Shown: positions 8,515 through 18,508 of the stretch, piece by piece
Numbering within the stretch: the stretch's first letter is position 1
Layout: every line of letters starts with the position of its first letter
Source: an uncultured Bacteroides sp.
GTDB lineage: Bacteria; Bacteroidota; Bacteroidia; Bacteroidales; Bacteroidaceae
DNA: 64,000 nt
Direction of reading: 5' to 3'
Assembly: GCA_900544675.1 (NCBI GenBank)
Contig: UQVZ01000005.1
Coordinates: 1 to 64,000 of the forward strand
Made by a program: the position numbers and the translations under genes
Notes under the pieces: model-generated
Databases searched by the model: none
The model's input: the letters and a program-made list of their open reading frames with translations, nothing else
What the model was told of the DNA's origin: nothing

Positions 8515-11500
8515 ATGAAGTTCAAAGATTTATACGAAAGAGGACTTGACCGGAAAGTGAATCCCGCCGTCTCCGCATCCGATTTGAGCGAAGAAACGGT
8601 GCACACTGAAATCGAGGAATATGTGTTTACACAAGAGATTATAGTCAATCTCTACAATATATTGACCAACATCAGGCTGAATCAAGGCAGCCATGTCGGC
8701 ATTTGGATAAATGGTTACTATGGCTCAGGAAAGTCCCACTTCTTAAAATATACCAGCTATTGCTTGTCGGGCAAGTATAGCAAAAAGGCTTTTGACCGTC
8801 TGATTGACGCCACCCAGCAAATGTTGCTCGGCGATAAAGATACTTCTGCACTTGAAATTGCAGGTGTTTCGCTTTCTGATTTGCGCAACCTCCAGAACTG
8901 GTACGAGAATAAGGCCGATGTAGAGATGGTGATGTTTAATATCGGTGATGTACATGATGCCAACGTGGATCGTGCCAACACGTTCACCACTATCTTTTGG
9001 AACCAGTTTAATGCAAAACGCGGTTACAACTCCTTCAACCTCCCTATGGCTCAATACTTGGAAAAAGCACTTGATGATGACGGAAAGTTTGAAGCGTTCA
9101 AGGAATATGTCAAGGGCAAAGGTTACGATTGGGAACGAAACATCTCACGCTTTGCCGCCAGCAAATTGGATTTGGCTTTGCAGATGGCCAAGGAGGTTGA
9201 CCCGGCTCTTGCCATTGACGTGATTCGTGAACGCATCAAGAACAACGACATCAACATTTCCGTGGAAGCCTTTGCCGCCGAGATGAAAGAATATATCGAC
9301 CGCAGGGCCAACCGCAATCTCCGCGTTCTGTTCTTTGTGGACGAGGTAAGCCAGTTCATCGGCGAACACCGCGATCTGTTGCTTCAACTCCAATCGCTTG
9401 TAAAACGGCTCGATGAAGTGTGCGAATCGCAAGTCTGGATTTCTTGTACTGCCCAGCAGACATTGGAAGATGTGGTGAAAAACGTAGGTGGCAGTGATAC
9501 CAATCCCGACGATGAGGTGGGCAAAATCTTGGGACGCTTCGAGGTACGTGCTTCCTTGCAGGGCACAAGTCCCGAGTACATCACACAGAAACGTATCTTG
9601 GAGAAAAAGGGCGAGGTGGAAATAGAACTACAAAAACTCTATGAAAAGAATAAAGCCATGCTCGATGCTCAGTTTATTCTGCCAGGCACTTACCAGTCTT
9701 ATAAAAATGAGACAGATTTTGCGGCGTTCTATCCCTTTGTGCCTTATCAGTTCCAGCTGATTATGAAGGTGCTCGATTCCTTTGTCAACATGAACTATGT
9801 GGACAAGCAGGTAAAGGGAAACGAGCGTTCCTTGCTGAACATCACGTTCTCTATAGCCAAGGAAACCGCCGAGTGTGAGGTGGGCGAATTTATCCCCTTC
9901 GACCGTTTCTTCGGTGCTATGTTCCAAGGCTCCATGCAGCATCTTGGGCAGCGTGCCATGTCGAATGCACGCCAGGCATTGGATTTGATTGACGACGAGA
10001 AGAAGCAAGCCTTCTATCGTCGTGTAGTATATGTGCTATTCATGGTCTGCAACCTTTCGGACAGTGACAAGCAAGGCTTTTCCGCCACCATTGACAACAT
10101 CGTGACGTTACTCATGACTAAAATGGACGCCAACAAGGCTGCCATCAAGGAGGAGGTTTCGCAAGTGCTTTCGTTCCTTATGGATAAGTCGGTGATTCGC
10201 AAGGTCAAGAAGGATGCCAGCACAGAAATCTATGAGTTTTATACGGAAGAGGAAGCCAAGGTCGCCCAGATTATTAAGAACCAAAAGGTAGACAGTAATA
10301 CCTATACCGAGGAACTTTACAAAATCATCTACGACCATTTCGGCTTTTCTGCTTCCACCAGCAAGGAAACCTTTGCCACCCGTTCTTTCAACGTGGGAGG
10401 CAATGTGGACGGCAGGAACATCCTTTCCAACAATCCCGATGTGGTGGTTGACTTCCTCACTACCGCAAGCACCGATTCGCCTGACCAGTTTGCTTTTACC
10501 AATCAGCCCAATCACTTGGTGTTCTTCCTTTATCCACTCTTTAAGGATAATCAGGAGCTACGCCAGAACTTCTTGGACTATTGCCGTGTGCAATGCTTCG
10601 CGCAAGAGCCTGCCATTAGCGAGGAACGTCAGCGTACCAAACGTCTGTTCCAAGACCGGGCAAAGGAAATGTATCAGAAAGACATCAAGCCCAAATTCCG
10701 TGATTTGCTCGACAACTGCCCGGTTATCTCCGGCAATGAGGTTATTCCTCAATCCGTATTGAGTACGGCCAAAAACAAGGAACGCTACAAAGCGGCTATG
10801 GAACACCACCTGCAAAATCTATATCGATTTGCCTCATTGGTAAACAGTGCGGAATTCCCTAAGACCCCCAATGAGCTTACCCAGAAAATTCTTCGTCCCG
10901 TTGATGCCACTTTCTTTGAAACCTCTCTGTCCATACCTGAACAAAAGGTGAAGGACTATCTCGACCGTGCGCCCCACGATGTTACCGTTGCCGATGTAGT
11001 GCGCCAGTTTGCCAAAGTGCCTTACGGATGGGCGGACAGTTGCAGCATTTATGTAGTCAACGAACTTGTTCGTCGCCACCTCTATGCCTTCAACTACAAC
11101 AACAATCCCAATGTGAGCCGTGAGGAAGTGGCCCGGAACATTGTGCGTGAATCCAACCGTTTCACCATCGAGCCTGCCAAAGCCATTTCACAGGACATAC
11201 TGAACGCCTTTATCGAAGCGTGGAAGCATATCTTCAATGTCGTAACCGTCAAGGGAAGCAACGATTACACCGAACTTTTCCGTAGCTGCAAGGAAACCAA
11301 CGATAGCGCACTCAACAGCTTATTGAAGAATTACCGGGAATTGTATCATACCATCAATGGTTATGCTTTTGCCAAAGTCATTGACGAAGCCATCTCGCTG
11401 ATGGAACAATGGCTGACCATCCGTGACCCGAAAGAGTTTTTCCAGACCATTATTGATGCCGATGAGAGTGCCGCCGTCCTGTTCGACAAGTGCAAGACGG

Positions 11501-12144
11501 TACGCCAGTTTGTGGATGACCAATACGAAATGTTTAAGAAGATAACGAAGTTCTTGGATGCCCACCGCGACAACTTCGCTTTCTTGCCTGATGACCAGAC
11601 GGAAGCCTTGAACCGCCTGAAAGATATTATTACGGATGAAGAGCCTTGGGAACGAATGCCGGCCTACAACAAGATGATGCGTAACTTGAACGGCAAATTG
11701 AATGAATGCAAGGACGCGCTGATTGCTACCATCAAAGCGAACTACAACAAGGCGTTTGACGAACTGGAAGAATATGCCAAGAGCGTGAACGTGAGCCGTG
11801 ACAAATTTGCCCAGCGTGATGCCACGATTATGCTCAAGACAAGCACAAACAACCTCTATGCCCTGCAAGCCAACGCCAATGTGACGGAGTTCTACGAGGA
11901 GCAGACGGGGCGCATCAATTCGGCTATTCCTAAAACCCAACCGACAAGACCCTACGACAAGCCAGCGGCAGGAAATGGCGGCAATGTACAAGAACCCCCT
12001 GCTCCCCGTATGCGGAAAGTGGTACATCTCGATACGCATTGCAACACGCCCCTTCGCACGGAGGTCGATGTAGACCGTTATCTGCAAACGCTGAAGGCGC
12101 AAATTATGGAACAACTGAAAGATATAGATATTATCATTAGCTAA
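8515..12144 (+). CDS. brxC: BREX P-loop ATPase BrxC (PglY-type)
   Basis: A 1209-residue protein, the usual size for BrxC. A Walker A motif GYYGSGKS lies at about 67-74, preceded by the hydrophobic strand VGIWI. A Walker B-like LFFVDEVSQF lies near 268-278. The rest is long and helical, as in the ORC/Cdc6-like BrxC/PglY family. In type 1 BREX it binds PglX, BrxB and PglZ and is essential for both methylation and phage exclusion. A proline-rich linker (about residues 1143-1165) separates the final ~40 residues. It is uninterrupted and lies 8 bp before pglX. Confidence 0.93.
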   Translation: MKFKDLYERGLDRKVNPAVSASDLSEETVHTEIEEYVFTQEIIVNLYNILTNIRLNQGSHVGIWINGYYGSGKSHFLKYTSYCLSGKYSKKAFDRLIDATQQMLLGDKDTSALEIAGVSLSDLRNLQNWYENKADVEMVMFNIGDVHDANVDRANTFTTIFWNQFNAKRGYNSFNLPMAQYLEKALDDDGKFEAFKEYVKGKGYDWERNISRFAASKLDLALQMAKEVDPALAIDVIRERIKNNDINISVEAFAAEMKEYIDRRANRNLRVLFFVDEVSQFIGEHRDLLLQLQSLVKRLDEVCESQVWISCTAQQTLEDVVKNVGGSDTNPDDEVGKILGRFEVRASLQGTSPEYITQKRILEKKGEVEIELQKLYEKNKAMLDAQFILPGTYQSYKNETDFAAFYPFVPYQFQLIMKVLDSFVNMNYVDKQVKGNERSLLNITFSIAKETAECEVGEFIPFDRFFGAMFQGSMQHLGQRAMSNARQALDLIDDEKKQAFYRRVVYVLFMVCNLSDSDKQGFSATIDNIVTLLMTKMDANKAAIKEEVSQVLSFLMDKSVIRKVKKDASTEIYEFYTEEEAKVAQIIKNQKVDSNTYTEELYKIIYDHFGFSASTSKETFATRSFNVGGNVDGRNILSNNPDVVVDFLTTASTDSPDQFAFTNQPNHLVFFLYPLFKDNQELRQNFLDYCRVQCFAQEPAISEERQRTKRLFQDRAKEMYQKDIKPKFRDLLDNCPVISGNEVIPQSVLSTAKNKERYKAAMEHHLQNLYRFASLVNSAEFPKTPNELTQKILRPVDATFFETSLSIPEQKVKDYLDRAPHDVTVADVVRQFAKVPYGWADSCSIYVVNELVRRHLYAFNYNNNPNVSREEVARNIVRESNRFTIEPAKAISQDILNAFIEAWKHIFNVVTVKGSNDYTELFRSCKETNDSALNSLLKNYRELYHTINGYAFAKVIDEAISLMEQWLTIRDPKEFFQTIIDADESAAVLFDKCKTVRQFVDDQYEMFKKITKFLDAHRDNFAFLPDDQTEALNRLKDIITDEEPWERMPAYNKMMRNLNGKLNECKDALIATIKANYNKAFDELEEYAKSVNVSRDKFAQRDATIMLKTSTNNLYALQANANVTEFYEEQTGRINSAIPKTQPTRPYDKPAAGNGGNVQEPPAPRMRKVVHLDTHCNTPLRTEVDVDRYLQTLKAQIMEQLKDIDIIIS

Positions 12145-12152
12145 AAAGCACA

Positions 12153-15100
12153 ATGGAAACAGGAAAAATAAAGAAGTTCGCAACAGAAGCTCGCAATATA
12201 TTACTCAGTGGCGTGGTGCAACGCCTTGCCGCTTTGGGTTTCCAGTCTGATGGTACAGCGACCGAGAAGCCTGAACTGCTGGGCGGCGGTGCCGTCTTTA
12301 TGGGAGAAGTGCAGACAGAGGACTTCTACCGCAAGTGGATGTCGCTCTACCAGCGTATGCAAAGCCACTCGTTCCGCGAGGTAGCGGAAGAAGCTGCCTA
12401 TACGTGGTTCAACCGTTTGGTGGCCATCCGCATCATGGTGAAGAACGAACTGATACCTGCCGTACTGGAATATGAAAGTGATGAAGTGCGCATCCCGGTT
12501 ATCGTGACTGAGGCACGGCAAGGGCGTATGCCGCAGATGGACGACGTCAGTCGGCAAAAGTTGGATGCCCTCCTGCTCGACGATGCCTTGACCGACGAAC
12601 AGTTTGCCTTGCTCATCGTGGCGTATTGCCACAGCAACCCGATTATCTCGAAGTGCTTTGGCAAAATAGCGGACTATACGGAACTGCTGCTGCCCAGCAA
12701 CATCTTGAAGAACGACGGCTTTATCGACCGCCTCAACGCCGACGACTACCTTTCGGATGACGACTACCGCTCACCGGAACTTATCGGCTGGCTCTACCAG
12801 TTCTACATCTCCGAGCGAAAAGATGAAGTGTTTGCCAAGAAAGGGAAGTTTGAAGCCGATGAGATTCCAGCTGCCACGCAAATCTTTACGCCCAACTGGA
12901 TAGTGAAGTACATGGTGCAAAATACCGTGGGGCGCATCTATCTTGACAACAATCCTTATTCCGACATCAAGGAGGGTATGAAGTATTTGGTTGAGTCGGA
13001 TAACTTAACGCCTAATCACTCACACTTAACACTTGACGACGTTCACGACTTGAGGGTTGCCGATCTTGCTTGTGGTTCAGGTCATATCCTCAACGAGTGC
13101 TTTGACCTGCTCTATCAGATTTATATCGAAGAGGGTTATAACCGCCGCCGTGCCGTGGAGGATATTTTCCGCTACAATCTGACAGGCGTGGATATAGACA
13201 CCCGTGCCAAGCAGCTGGCCATGTTTGCCCTCTTGCTGAAAGCTTGCCAGAAGGACAGGAGCTTTGCCGACGGCCATGTGCTGCCCCGTGTGTGGGATAT
13301 GCCCAAAGCAGGACTGCCCTTGCCGGCAGATACCCGCTTGGCAAATGAGATTGAAGCTGTCAACAAGACGCTTGCCGATGCCGACACCTTGGGCAGCATC
13401 ATGAAGTTCAGCCTCTCTCCGGCGGCCCGTGAATGGGTAGCTTCATTGGGAGAAGAGAACGAAGCGGCGCAGTTGGTGCTGGCACTGACGGAAAAGTACG
13501 CGGCATTGGTGATGAATCCTCCCTATATGGGTGGTGGCAATATGAATGCCGTGTTGTCTAACTATGTGAAGAAGAACTATCCTGAAGGAAAAGCCGATTT
13601 GGCAACCGTCTTTGTAGAAAGGATGCCGCAACTCTTGCAGAAAAACGGACGATATAGTTTTATCATACCGCCATCGTGGATGTTTCTCAGTACGTTTGAG
13701 GGCTTGAGAAAGCAAATCATAGAACATCAGACGATTGACTCGCTCCTGCATCTCAGTCGGGGTGTCTTTGGGGCTGACTTTGGCGCATCATCGGCTGTGA
13801 TAGTCAATGCAGAGAGCAAGGAGACATACGGTACGTATTTCCGATTGATTGAACGCACGTTCCAAGAGTTCGACCAAAAACATCTTCGTATGCTCTTTGA
13901 GCAAACATTGGCAGACCATGACTTTAAATACAACTTTAAGGAATACACAAAGGATGTTATTTCTCTGCCTTATTCTGAGGAAGGAAATCGCATCTACTAT
14001 CCCCACGTCTCCCAACAGAACTTCGAGAAGATTCCGGGATGCCCGATTGGGTATTGGGTGAGTGAGAAGATGATAGAGGCGTTTGATTCAAAGCTAATAG
14101 AAAATTATGCCACCCCTATTGCAGGGGTATGTACCGGACAGAATGAAAGATTTTTATTTTTGTGGCATGAGGTTTCTAAATACTATATTGGGAGATGCTT
14201 TAATAATAGAAAAGACGCTTTATTTCAGAATCAATATCATTGGTATTTACATTATAAAGGTGGTCCATATAGAAAGTGGTATGGTAATCTGACTTATATA
14301 TTTCATTATGACAATGATTCTATTTCTGAAATGTCAAAACTAAAAGGTTTTAGGCATGATAATAGAAACTTTTATTTTAAAGAAGGTATAACTTGGTCAA
14401 AAATATCTTCGGGCGATTTCTCTGCAAGAATAATGGATAAAAGTTGCACGTTTGATAGCACAGGTACATCCATGTTCCCAGATGAGAAGGTTAAATATGT
14501 TATGCTTGGTGAGATGAATTCAATAGTTATCAAACCTTTCGTTACTTTGCTTAATCCGACCATGGCGATATATCCGCATGATATAGCAACTTTGCCATTT
14601 TCTGATATTATTTTATCAAAAAGAATTATTATTGAACCGATAGTTAAGCAAAACATCTCCATCAGCAAGTCCGACTGGGACGCCCACGAAACCTCCTGGG
14701 ACTTCCAAGAAAACGAACTCGTCCGCCTCAGCAAGGAACAGGGAGAAGGCCCGCACCGCCTCGCCGACCTCGTGGAGGCATACAAGGAGCATTGGACGGA
14801 GCAATTCCTCCAACTCCACGCCAACGAGGAGGAGCTGAACCGCCAGTTTATCGAGATATACGGCCTGGAGGACGAACTGACACCCGACGTGCCGCCGGAG
14901 GAAATCACTATCCTGCAACAGGGAGAAATAAGTATTGAGAACGGACAAATAGTTTGGCATAATGATGTAATCGTTAAGCAGCTTATTTCGTATGCCGTTG
15001 GTTGCATAGTGGGACGTTACAGTTTTGACCGCAAAGGACTAATACTTGCCAATCAGGGTGACGGACTGAAAGAGTTTGAAACTCTTGTTCCTAATAGCCG

Positions 15101-15659
15101 TTTTGCCATAGACGATGACGGCATTATACCCCTCATGTCTGTCAATAACGAACTGACAGACCACATCACCCTCCGCTTCAAAACGTGGTTAAGCATTGCC
15201 TTCGGTGAAGAAAACTTCATGGATAATCTTAACTTCGTGGAACACGCCTTGAACAAACGTTTGGAAGATTACTTTCTAAAAGATTTCTGGAAAGACCATA
15301 AGAAGATGTATCAGAACCGTCCCATTTACTGGCTTTTCAGTTCAAAGAAAGGAGCTTTCCAGTGCATCGTCTATATGCACCGCATGAACGCTTATACCGC
15401 AGAGAAAGTCCGCACCAAATACCTGTTGCCACACATCGAATGGCTGATGAGCAAGCAAGCTGAGATGCAGGCCAATGCTGCCAACCTTTCTGTCCGTGAA
15501 CGCAAGGAGTTGGACAACATCGGCAAGCAGATTGACGAGTGCCGTGAATACCACGACCGCCTCCATGTGGTAGCTGACAAGCAAATCGCCTTCGACCTCG
15601 ACGACGGTGTAGTGGTGAACTACGCCAAGTTCGGTGATGTATTAGCTAAGTTGAAATAA
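12153..15659 (+). CDS. pglX: BREX adenine-specific DNA methyltransferase PglX
   Basis: A 1168-residue N6-adenine methyltransferase that marks the host's BREX sites. The SAM-binding motif I (DLACGSGH) lies at about 303-310 and the catalytic NPPY at about 455-458. It is the specificity component: the C-terminal half contains the target recognition domain. DNA from about 14090 to 14650 (residues ~646-832) is much more AT-rich than the flanking pglX sequence, as if this part had been exchanged. The flanking domains keep the higher-GC style of brxC and pglZ. The frame is intact and the SIR2 gene starts 6 bp later. Confidence 0.94.
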   Translation: METGKIKKFATEARNILLSGVVQRLAALGFQSDGTATEKPELLGGGAVFMGEVQTEDFYRKWMSLYQRMQSHSFREVAEEAAYTWFNRLVAIRIMVKNELIPAVLEYESDEVRIPVIVTEARQGRMPQMDDVSRQKLDALLLDDALTDEQFALLIVAYCHSNPIISKCFGKIADYTELLLPSNILKNDGFIDRLNADDYLSDDDYRSPELIGWLYQFYISERKDEVFAKKGKFEADEIPAATQIFTPNWIVKYMVQNTVGRIYLDNNPYSDIKEGMKYLVESDNLTPNHSHLTLDDVHDLRVADLACGSGHILNECFDLLYQIYIEEGYNRRRAVEDIFRYNLTGVDIDTRAKQLAMFALLLKACQKDRSFADGHVLPRVWDMPKAGLPLPADTRLANEIEAVNKTLADADTLGSIMKFSLSPAAREWVASLGEENEAAQLVLALTEKYAALVMNPPYMGGGNMNAVLSNYVKKNYPEGKADLATVFVERMPQLLQKNGRYSFIIPPSWMFLSTFEGLRKQIIEHQTIDSLLHLSRGVFGADFGASSAVIVNAESKETYGTYFRLIERTFQEFDQKHLRMLFEQTLADHDFKYNFKEYTKDVISLPYSEEGNRIYYPHVSQQNFEKIPGCPIGYWVSEKMIEAFDSKLIENYATPIAGVCTGQNERFLFLWHEVSKYYIGRCFNNRKDALFQNQYHWYLHYKGGPYRKWYGNLTYIFHYDNDSISEMSKLKGFRHDNRNFYFKEGITWSKISSGDFSARIMDKSCTFDSTGTSMFPDEKVKYVMLGEMNSIVIKPFVTLLNPTMAIYPHDIATLPFSDIILSKRIIIEPIVKQNISISKSDWDAHETSWDFQENELVRLSKEQGEGPHRLADLVEAYKEHWTEQFLQLHANEEELNRQFIEIYGLEDELTPDVPPEEITILQQGEISIENGQIVWHNDVIVKQLISYAVGCIVGRYSFDRKGLILANQGDGLKEFETLVPNSRFAIDDDGIIPLMSVNNELTDHITLRFKTWLSIAFGEENFMDNLNFVEHALNKRLEDYFLKDFWKDHKKMYQNRPIYWLFSSKKGAFQCIVYMHRMNAYTAEKVRTKYLLPHIEWLMSKQAEMQANAANLSVRERKELDNIGKQIDECREYHDRLHVVADKQIAFDLDDGVVVNYAKFGDVLAKLK

Positions 15660-15665
15660 AATGAT

Positions 15666-18497
15666 ATGGAAACAATGGATAAACAGCAAATGTCAAATTT
15701 GTCACATATACATCAGGCTTATCGAGATAATCGTTTAGTCATTTTTGTTGGCGCTGGAGTTTCAAGAAACTCTGGCGTTCCAACTTGGGATGAACTAATC
15801 GCAGCGATGAAGTCTGAACTTCCAGCCGATTTAAGCAATGAAAATGATGCTCTGAAGATAGCTCAGCTATACAAAGATGCAAGAGGTTATAAGGAGTACA
15901 TGGACAAAGTGAAAGATATTTTACTTTTCAACAAAGCTACGCCTAATCCATTGCATAAAAGGATACTGTCCTTAAATCCCTGCCATATTATCACAACTAA
16001 TTATGATGATTTAATCGAACAGGAAATCCAAAATGAATACACTCAATATACTATAATCAGGGAAGATAAAGATATTCCACAAATGGCATATCCTAATTCC
16101 CTGATAAAAATGCACGGAGATTATTTGACCAATAATATTGTTCTCACAGAAACAGACTATTATAACTACAAGAACAATTTTCCATTGGTACGTGCCTTTG
16201 TACAGTCTTTATTTGCGAGCAAACTTGTCTTGTTCGTAGGCTTTTCATTTGCAGATTTAAACCTCAAGATAATTCTCGAAGAATTGAAAGGCATCTTATC
16301 GGACAATATGCAAAGAGCTTATATGCTATCTTGTGACGAGCCTAATTATGTAGTCAGAAATTATTTTGAAAACAAAGGGGTCAATGTTGTATATTTTGGC
16401 GAAAATGAAATTGATTCAATAAATGGTTCAGAATATTCAAAGGTGGCTCTAAATGGCAAAGGGTTGCTAATGGATAAGATTTTGTTTGCCATTAAAAATT
16501 ATAACATCATATCTAAAAACGATATAGCAAGTTATGTCTATAATCGCATTAAGCCCTATTATAAGGAGATGCGATCATTGGGAGATGGCTTAAGGTATTT
16601 TTTCTCTAAATATTCTGATATAAAATTCTATGCCCACTCATCTGGGATAGATACATATTCACAATATTTCAAAAAATTGAAGGAGGTCACAAAAGACAAT
16701 CAAGGTAAAAGGCAATTTTTGAATAATCATCCCGATATTGATTTAAAAACTTTGCTTCAACTGGCTTATTATAACTGTCTAAACGAAATTGATGGAATAG
16801 AAATACTTGATGATAAATTCATGAATAATAAAAGTAATTATATCCCATTGACGACAGTTGATTATTTACGAGAGTTTGATTTTTCGGCAGTAAAAGAACG
16901 AATATTTCGATTACGATCGACTACAGCTCAATATAATATTGATGATTTGGAATTTCCTTTTGCTTTATATCTTTTAGGTGACTATGCTGGTGCCTTAAGG
17001 CACTATGCTAAGTTGCTACCGATGTATTGGAATAGACAAAAATACATATTATATTTTATTTGTAGATATAACATGTGGTCAATACGTTTCAATGCCCAAT
17101 GGCAAAAAGATTGGGAGATAATAACTGATGTTGAGCGTGAATTACAGCTTGCATTAGACACTGACTTAGATGAAATTCTGAATAAATTGCCTCTTGATTG
17201 GGAGATAAAAAAGATATTCCAAGATTTAATTTCTTACAGGTCTATTGGTAGCCATTTGGTAAAAACAGAAGAGCTTAGAGAGAAAATTTTCGAACAAAGG
17301 AAGCTGACAGAAAAAGGAGGCTGTTCTGTCAATAGCAATATTCTTCTATTGCTTAGTACATACCAGAGGGAACACTTATTTTGTGCGTCTAATTTCATTA
17401 TTTGCAATAATAGCAGTTATTATAAATCCCTTTGCTATAATGCGGCATCCGGAATTTTGAATAGTTTTTCAACCCCAGCAAGCAGTATATTCGGAGGACT
17501 TTTAGTATCCACAAGAGTAGAATCATTGGATAAATTTATGCTTGAAATACTCATATTCGATATAAGCAATGAAAAACTTAACTCTGCTTTAAAAGGATAT
17601 GATATTGAAACTTTAATTTTTGATGATTCAGGAGTTGATTATATTAATTCATGTTTACATGGACTCAATGAATCCAAGCAATCTTTGTATAAAAGCAATG
17701 AGATGTTTTATCCTCCATTGTGTAATTTACTACTGTTAATTTCCAAATCTCAAACAGAAAAGATAGACAAGGATTTATTATATAGGATATTACTGAAATA
17801 TTGGATTTTTGAATTTCATATTGGGTATAGAGTAATTGATAATCTCATTATTAGATACAAACCCTCTAAAGAAGATGCCAATGAGTTAATCAGCAAAATG
17901 TTATATGAAACACATAGCACTTTGAACTATACCCGTAGTATTGGAAGACTTGTGTCTTATATCTCTGATTATAACGCTGAGTTTACAGACATTCGTATGG
18001 ATTTTTTTAAGATGCATAAAGCGATAATGAATTTAATTGTTATATATCGGGTATCCCCTGATGTGAAGAAGCCAATGCTTCAGACATTCTGTTTAGATAA
18101 TATTGAAGATTTTGGACATTATATTCGTTTTGTTTTTCTTAATCATATAGTTCCATCATCAGACGATAAAATCAGGGAATTTTATAACAAATATAAGAAT
18201 GGAATAAATAAAGACGATAGTTATATTCTTGCTCAGATAAGAAAAGATGCTTCATTTACATCTCTCCATAGTTTTATTGATGAAATAGCTATTTCCAATG
18301 AATGTTTGAAATTCTTTTTATCTCCGGAAGAGTATAAGGATTTTGACAATGTAAGCATTGATTGGCTCTTTAAATTAGACAAAAAAGGAAAAGAAGAAAT
18401 TTTTAAAAATGAAATATATAAAACCAAACTAAAAGACTATATCAATACTCATTGGTTAAGCAAAAGCGATATGGAATATCTTATCAGCCTTTTATAA
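15666..18497 (+). CDS. SIR2-domain defence protein inside the BREX operon
   Basis: A 943-residue protein. The N-terminal ~290 residues form a SIR2-like NAD-binding domain: VIFVGAGVSRNSGVPTWDEL (from about residue 25), ITTNYDDLIE near 108-117, KMHGDYL near 148-154 and LVFVGFSFADLNLK-type strands near 190. The remaining ~650 residues are helical and not recognised, possibly a sensor or oligomerisation region. Related phage-defence sirtuins (DSR1/DSR2, ThsA) degrade NAD to abort infection; NADase activity here is inferred. The gene is conspicuously AT-rich beside pglX and pglZ, which suggests separate acquisition. The start at 15666 gives a 6-bp gap after pglX; Met codons 4 and 9 are alternatives. 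Confidence 0.88.
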   Translation: METMDKQQMSNLSHIHQAYRDNRLVIFVGAGVSRNSGVPTWDELIAAMKSELPADLSNENDALKIAQLYKDARGYKEYMDKVKDILLFNKATPNPLHKRILSLNPCHIITTNYDDLIEQEIQNEYTQYTIIREDKDIPQMAYPNSLIKMHGDYLTNNIVLTETDYYNYKNNFPLVRAFVQSLFASKLVLFVGFSFADLNLKIILEELKGILSDNMQRAYMLSCDEPNYVVRNYFENKGVNVVYFGENEIDSINGSEYSKVALNGKGLLMDKILFAIKNYNIISKNDIASYVYNRIKPYYKEMRSLGDGLRYFFSKYSDIKFYAHSSGIDTYSQYFKKLKEVTKDNQGKRQFLNNHPDIDLKTLLQLAYYNCLNEIDGIEILDDKFMNNKSNYIPLTTVDYLREFDFSAVKERIFRLRSTTAQYNIDDLEFPFALYLLGDYAGALRHYAKLLPMYWNRQKYILYFICRYNMWSIRFNAQWQKDWEIITDVERELQLALDTDLDEILNKLPLDWEIKKIFQDLISYRSIGSHLVKTEELREKIFEQRKLTEKGGCSVNSNILLLLSTYQREHLFCASNFIICNNSSYYKSLCYNAASGILNSFSTPASSIFGGLLVSTRVESLDKFMLEILIFDISNEKLNSALKGYDIETLIFDDSGVDYINSCLHGLNESKQSLYKSNEMFYPPLCNLLLLISKSQTEKIDKDLLYRILLKYWIFEFHIGYRVIDNLIIRYKPSKEDANELISKMLYETHSTLNYTRSIGRLVSYISDYNAEFTDIRMDFFKMHKAIMNLIVIYRVSPDVKKPMLQTFCLDNIEDFGHYIRFVFLNHIVPSSDDKIREFYNKYKNGINKDDSYILAQIRKDASFTSLHSFIDEIAISNECLKFFLSPEEYKDFDNVSIDWLFKLDKKGKEEIFKNEIYKTKLKDYINTHWLSKSDMEYLISLL

Positions 18498-18508
18498 TTA
18501 GACACATT

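Noticed and set aside
18452..18508. Starting the AlbA_2-type gene at the upstream ATG at 18452
   Set aside because: This would overlap the SIR2 gene by 46 bp and add 19 residues that do not resemble the family; the ATG at 18509 follows the SIR2 stop by 11 bp and starts the conserved sequence.
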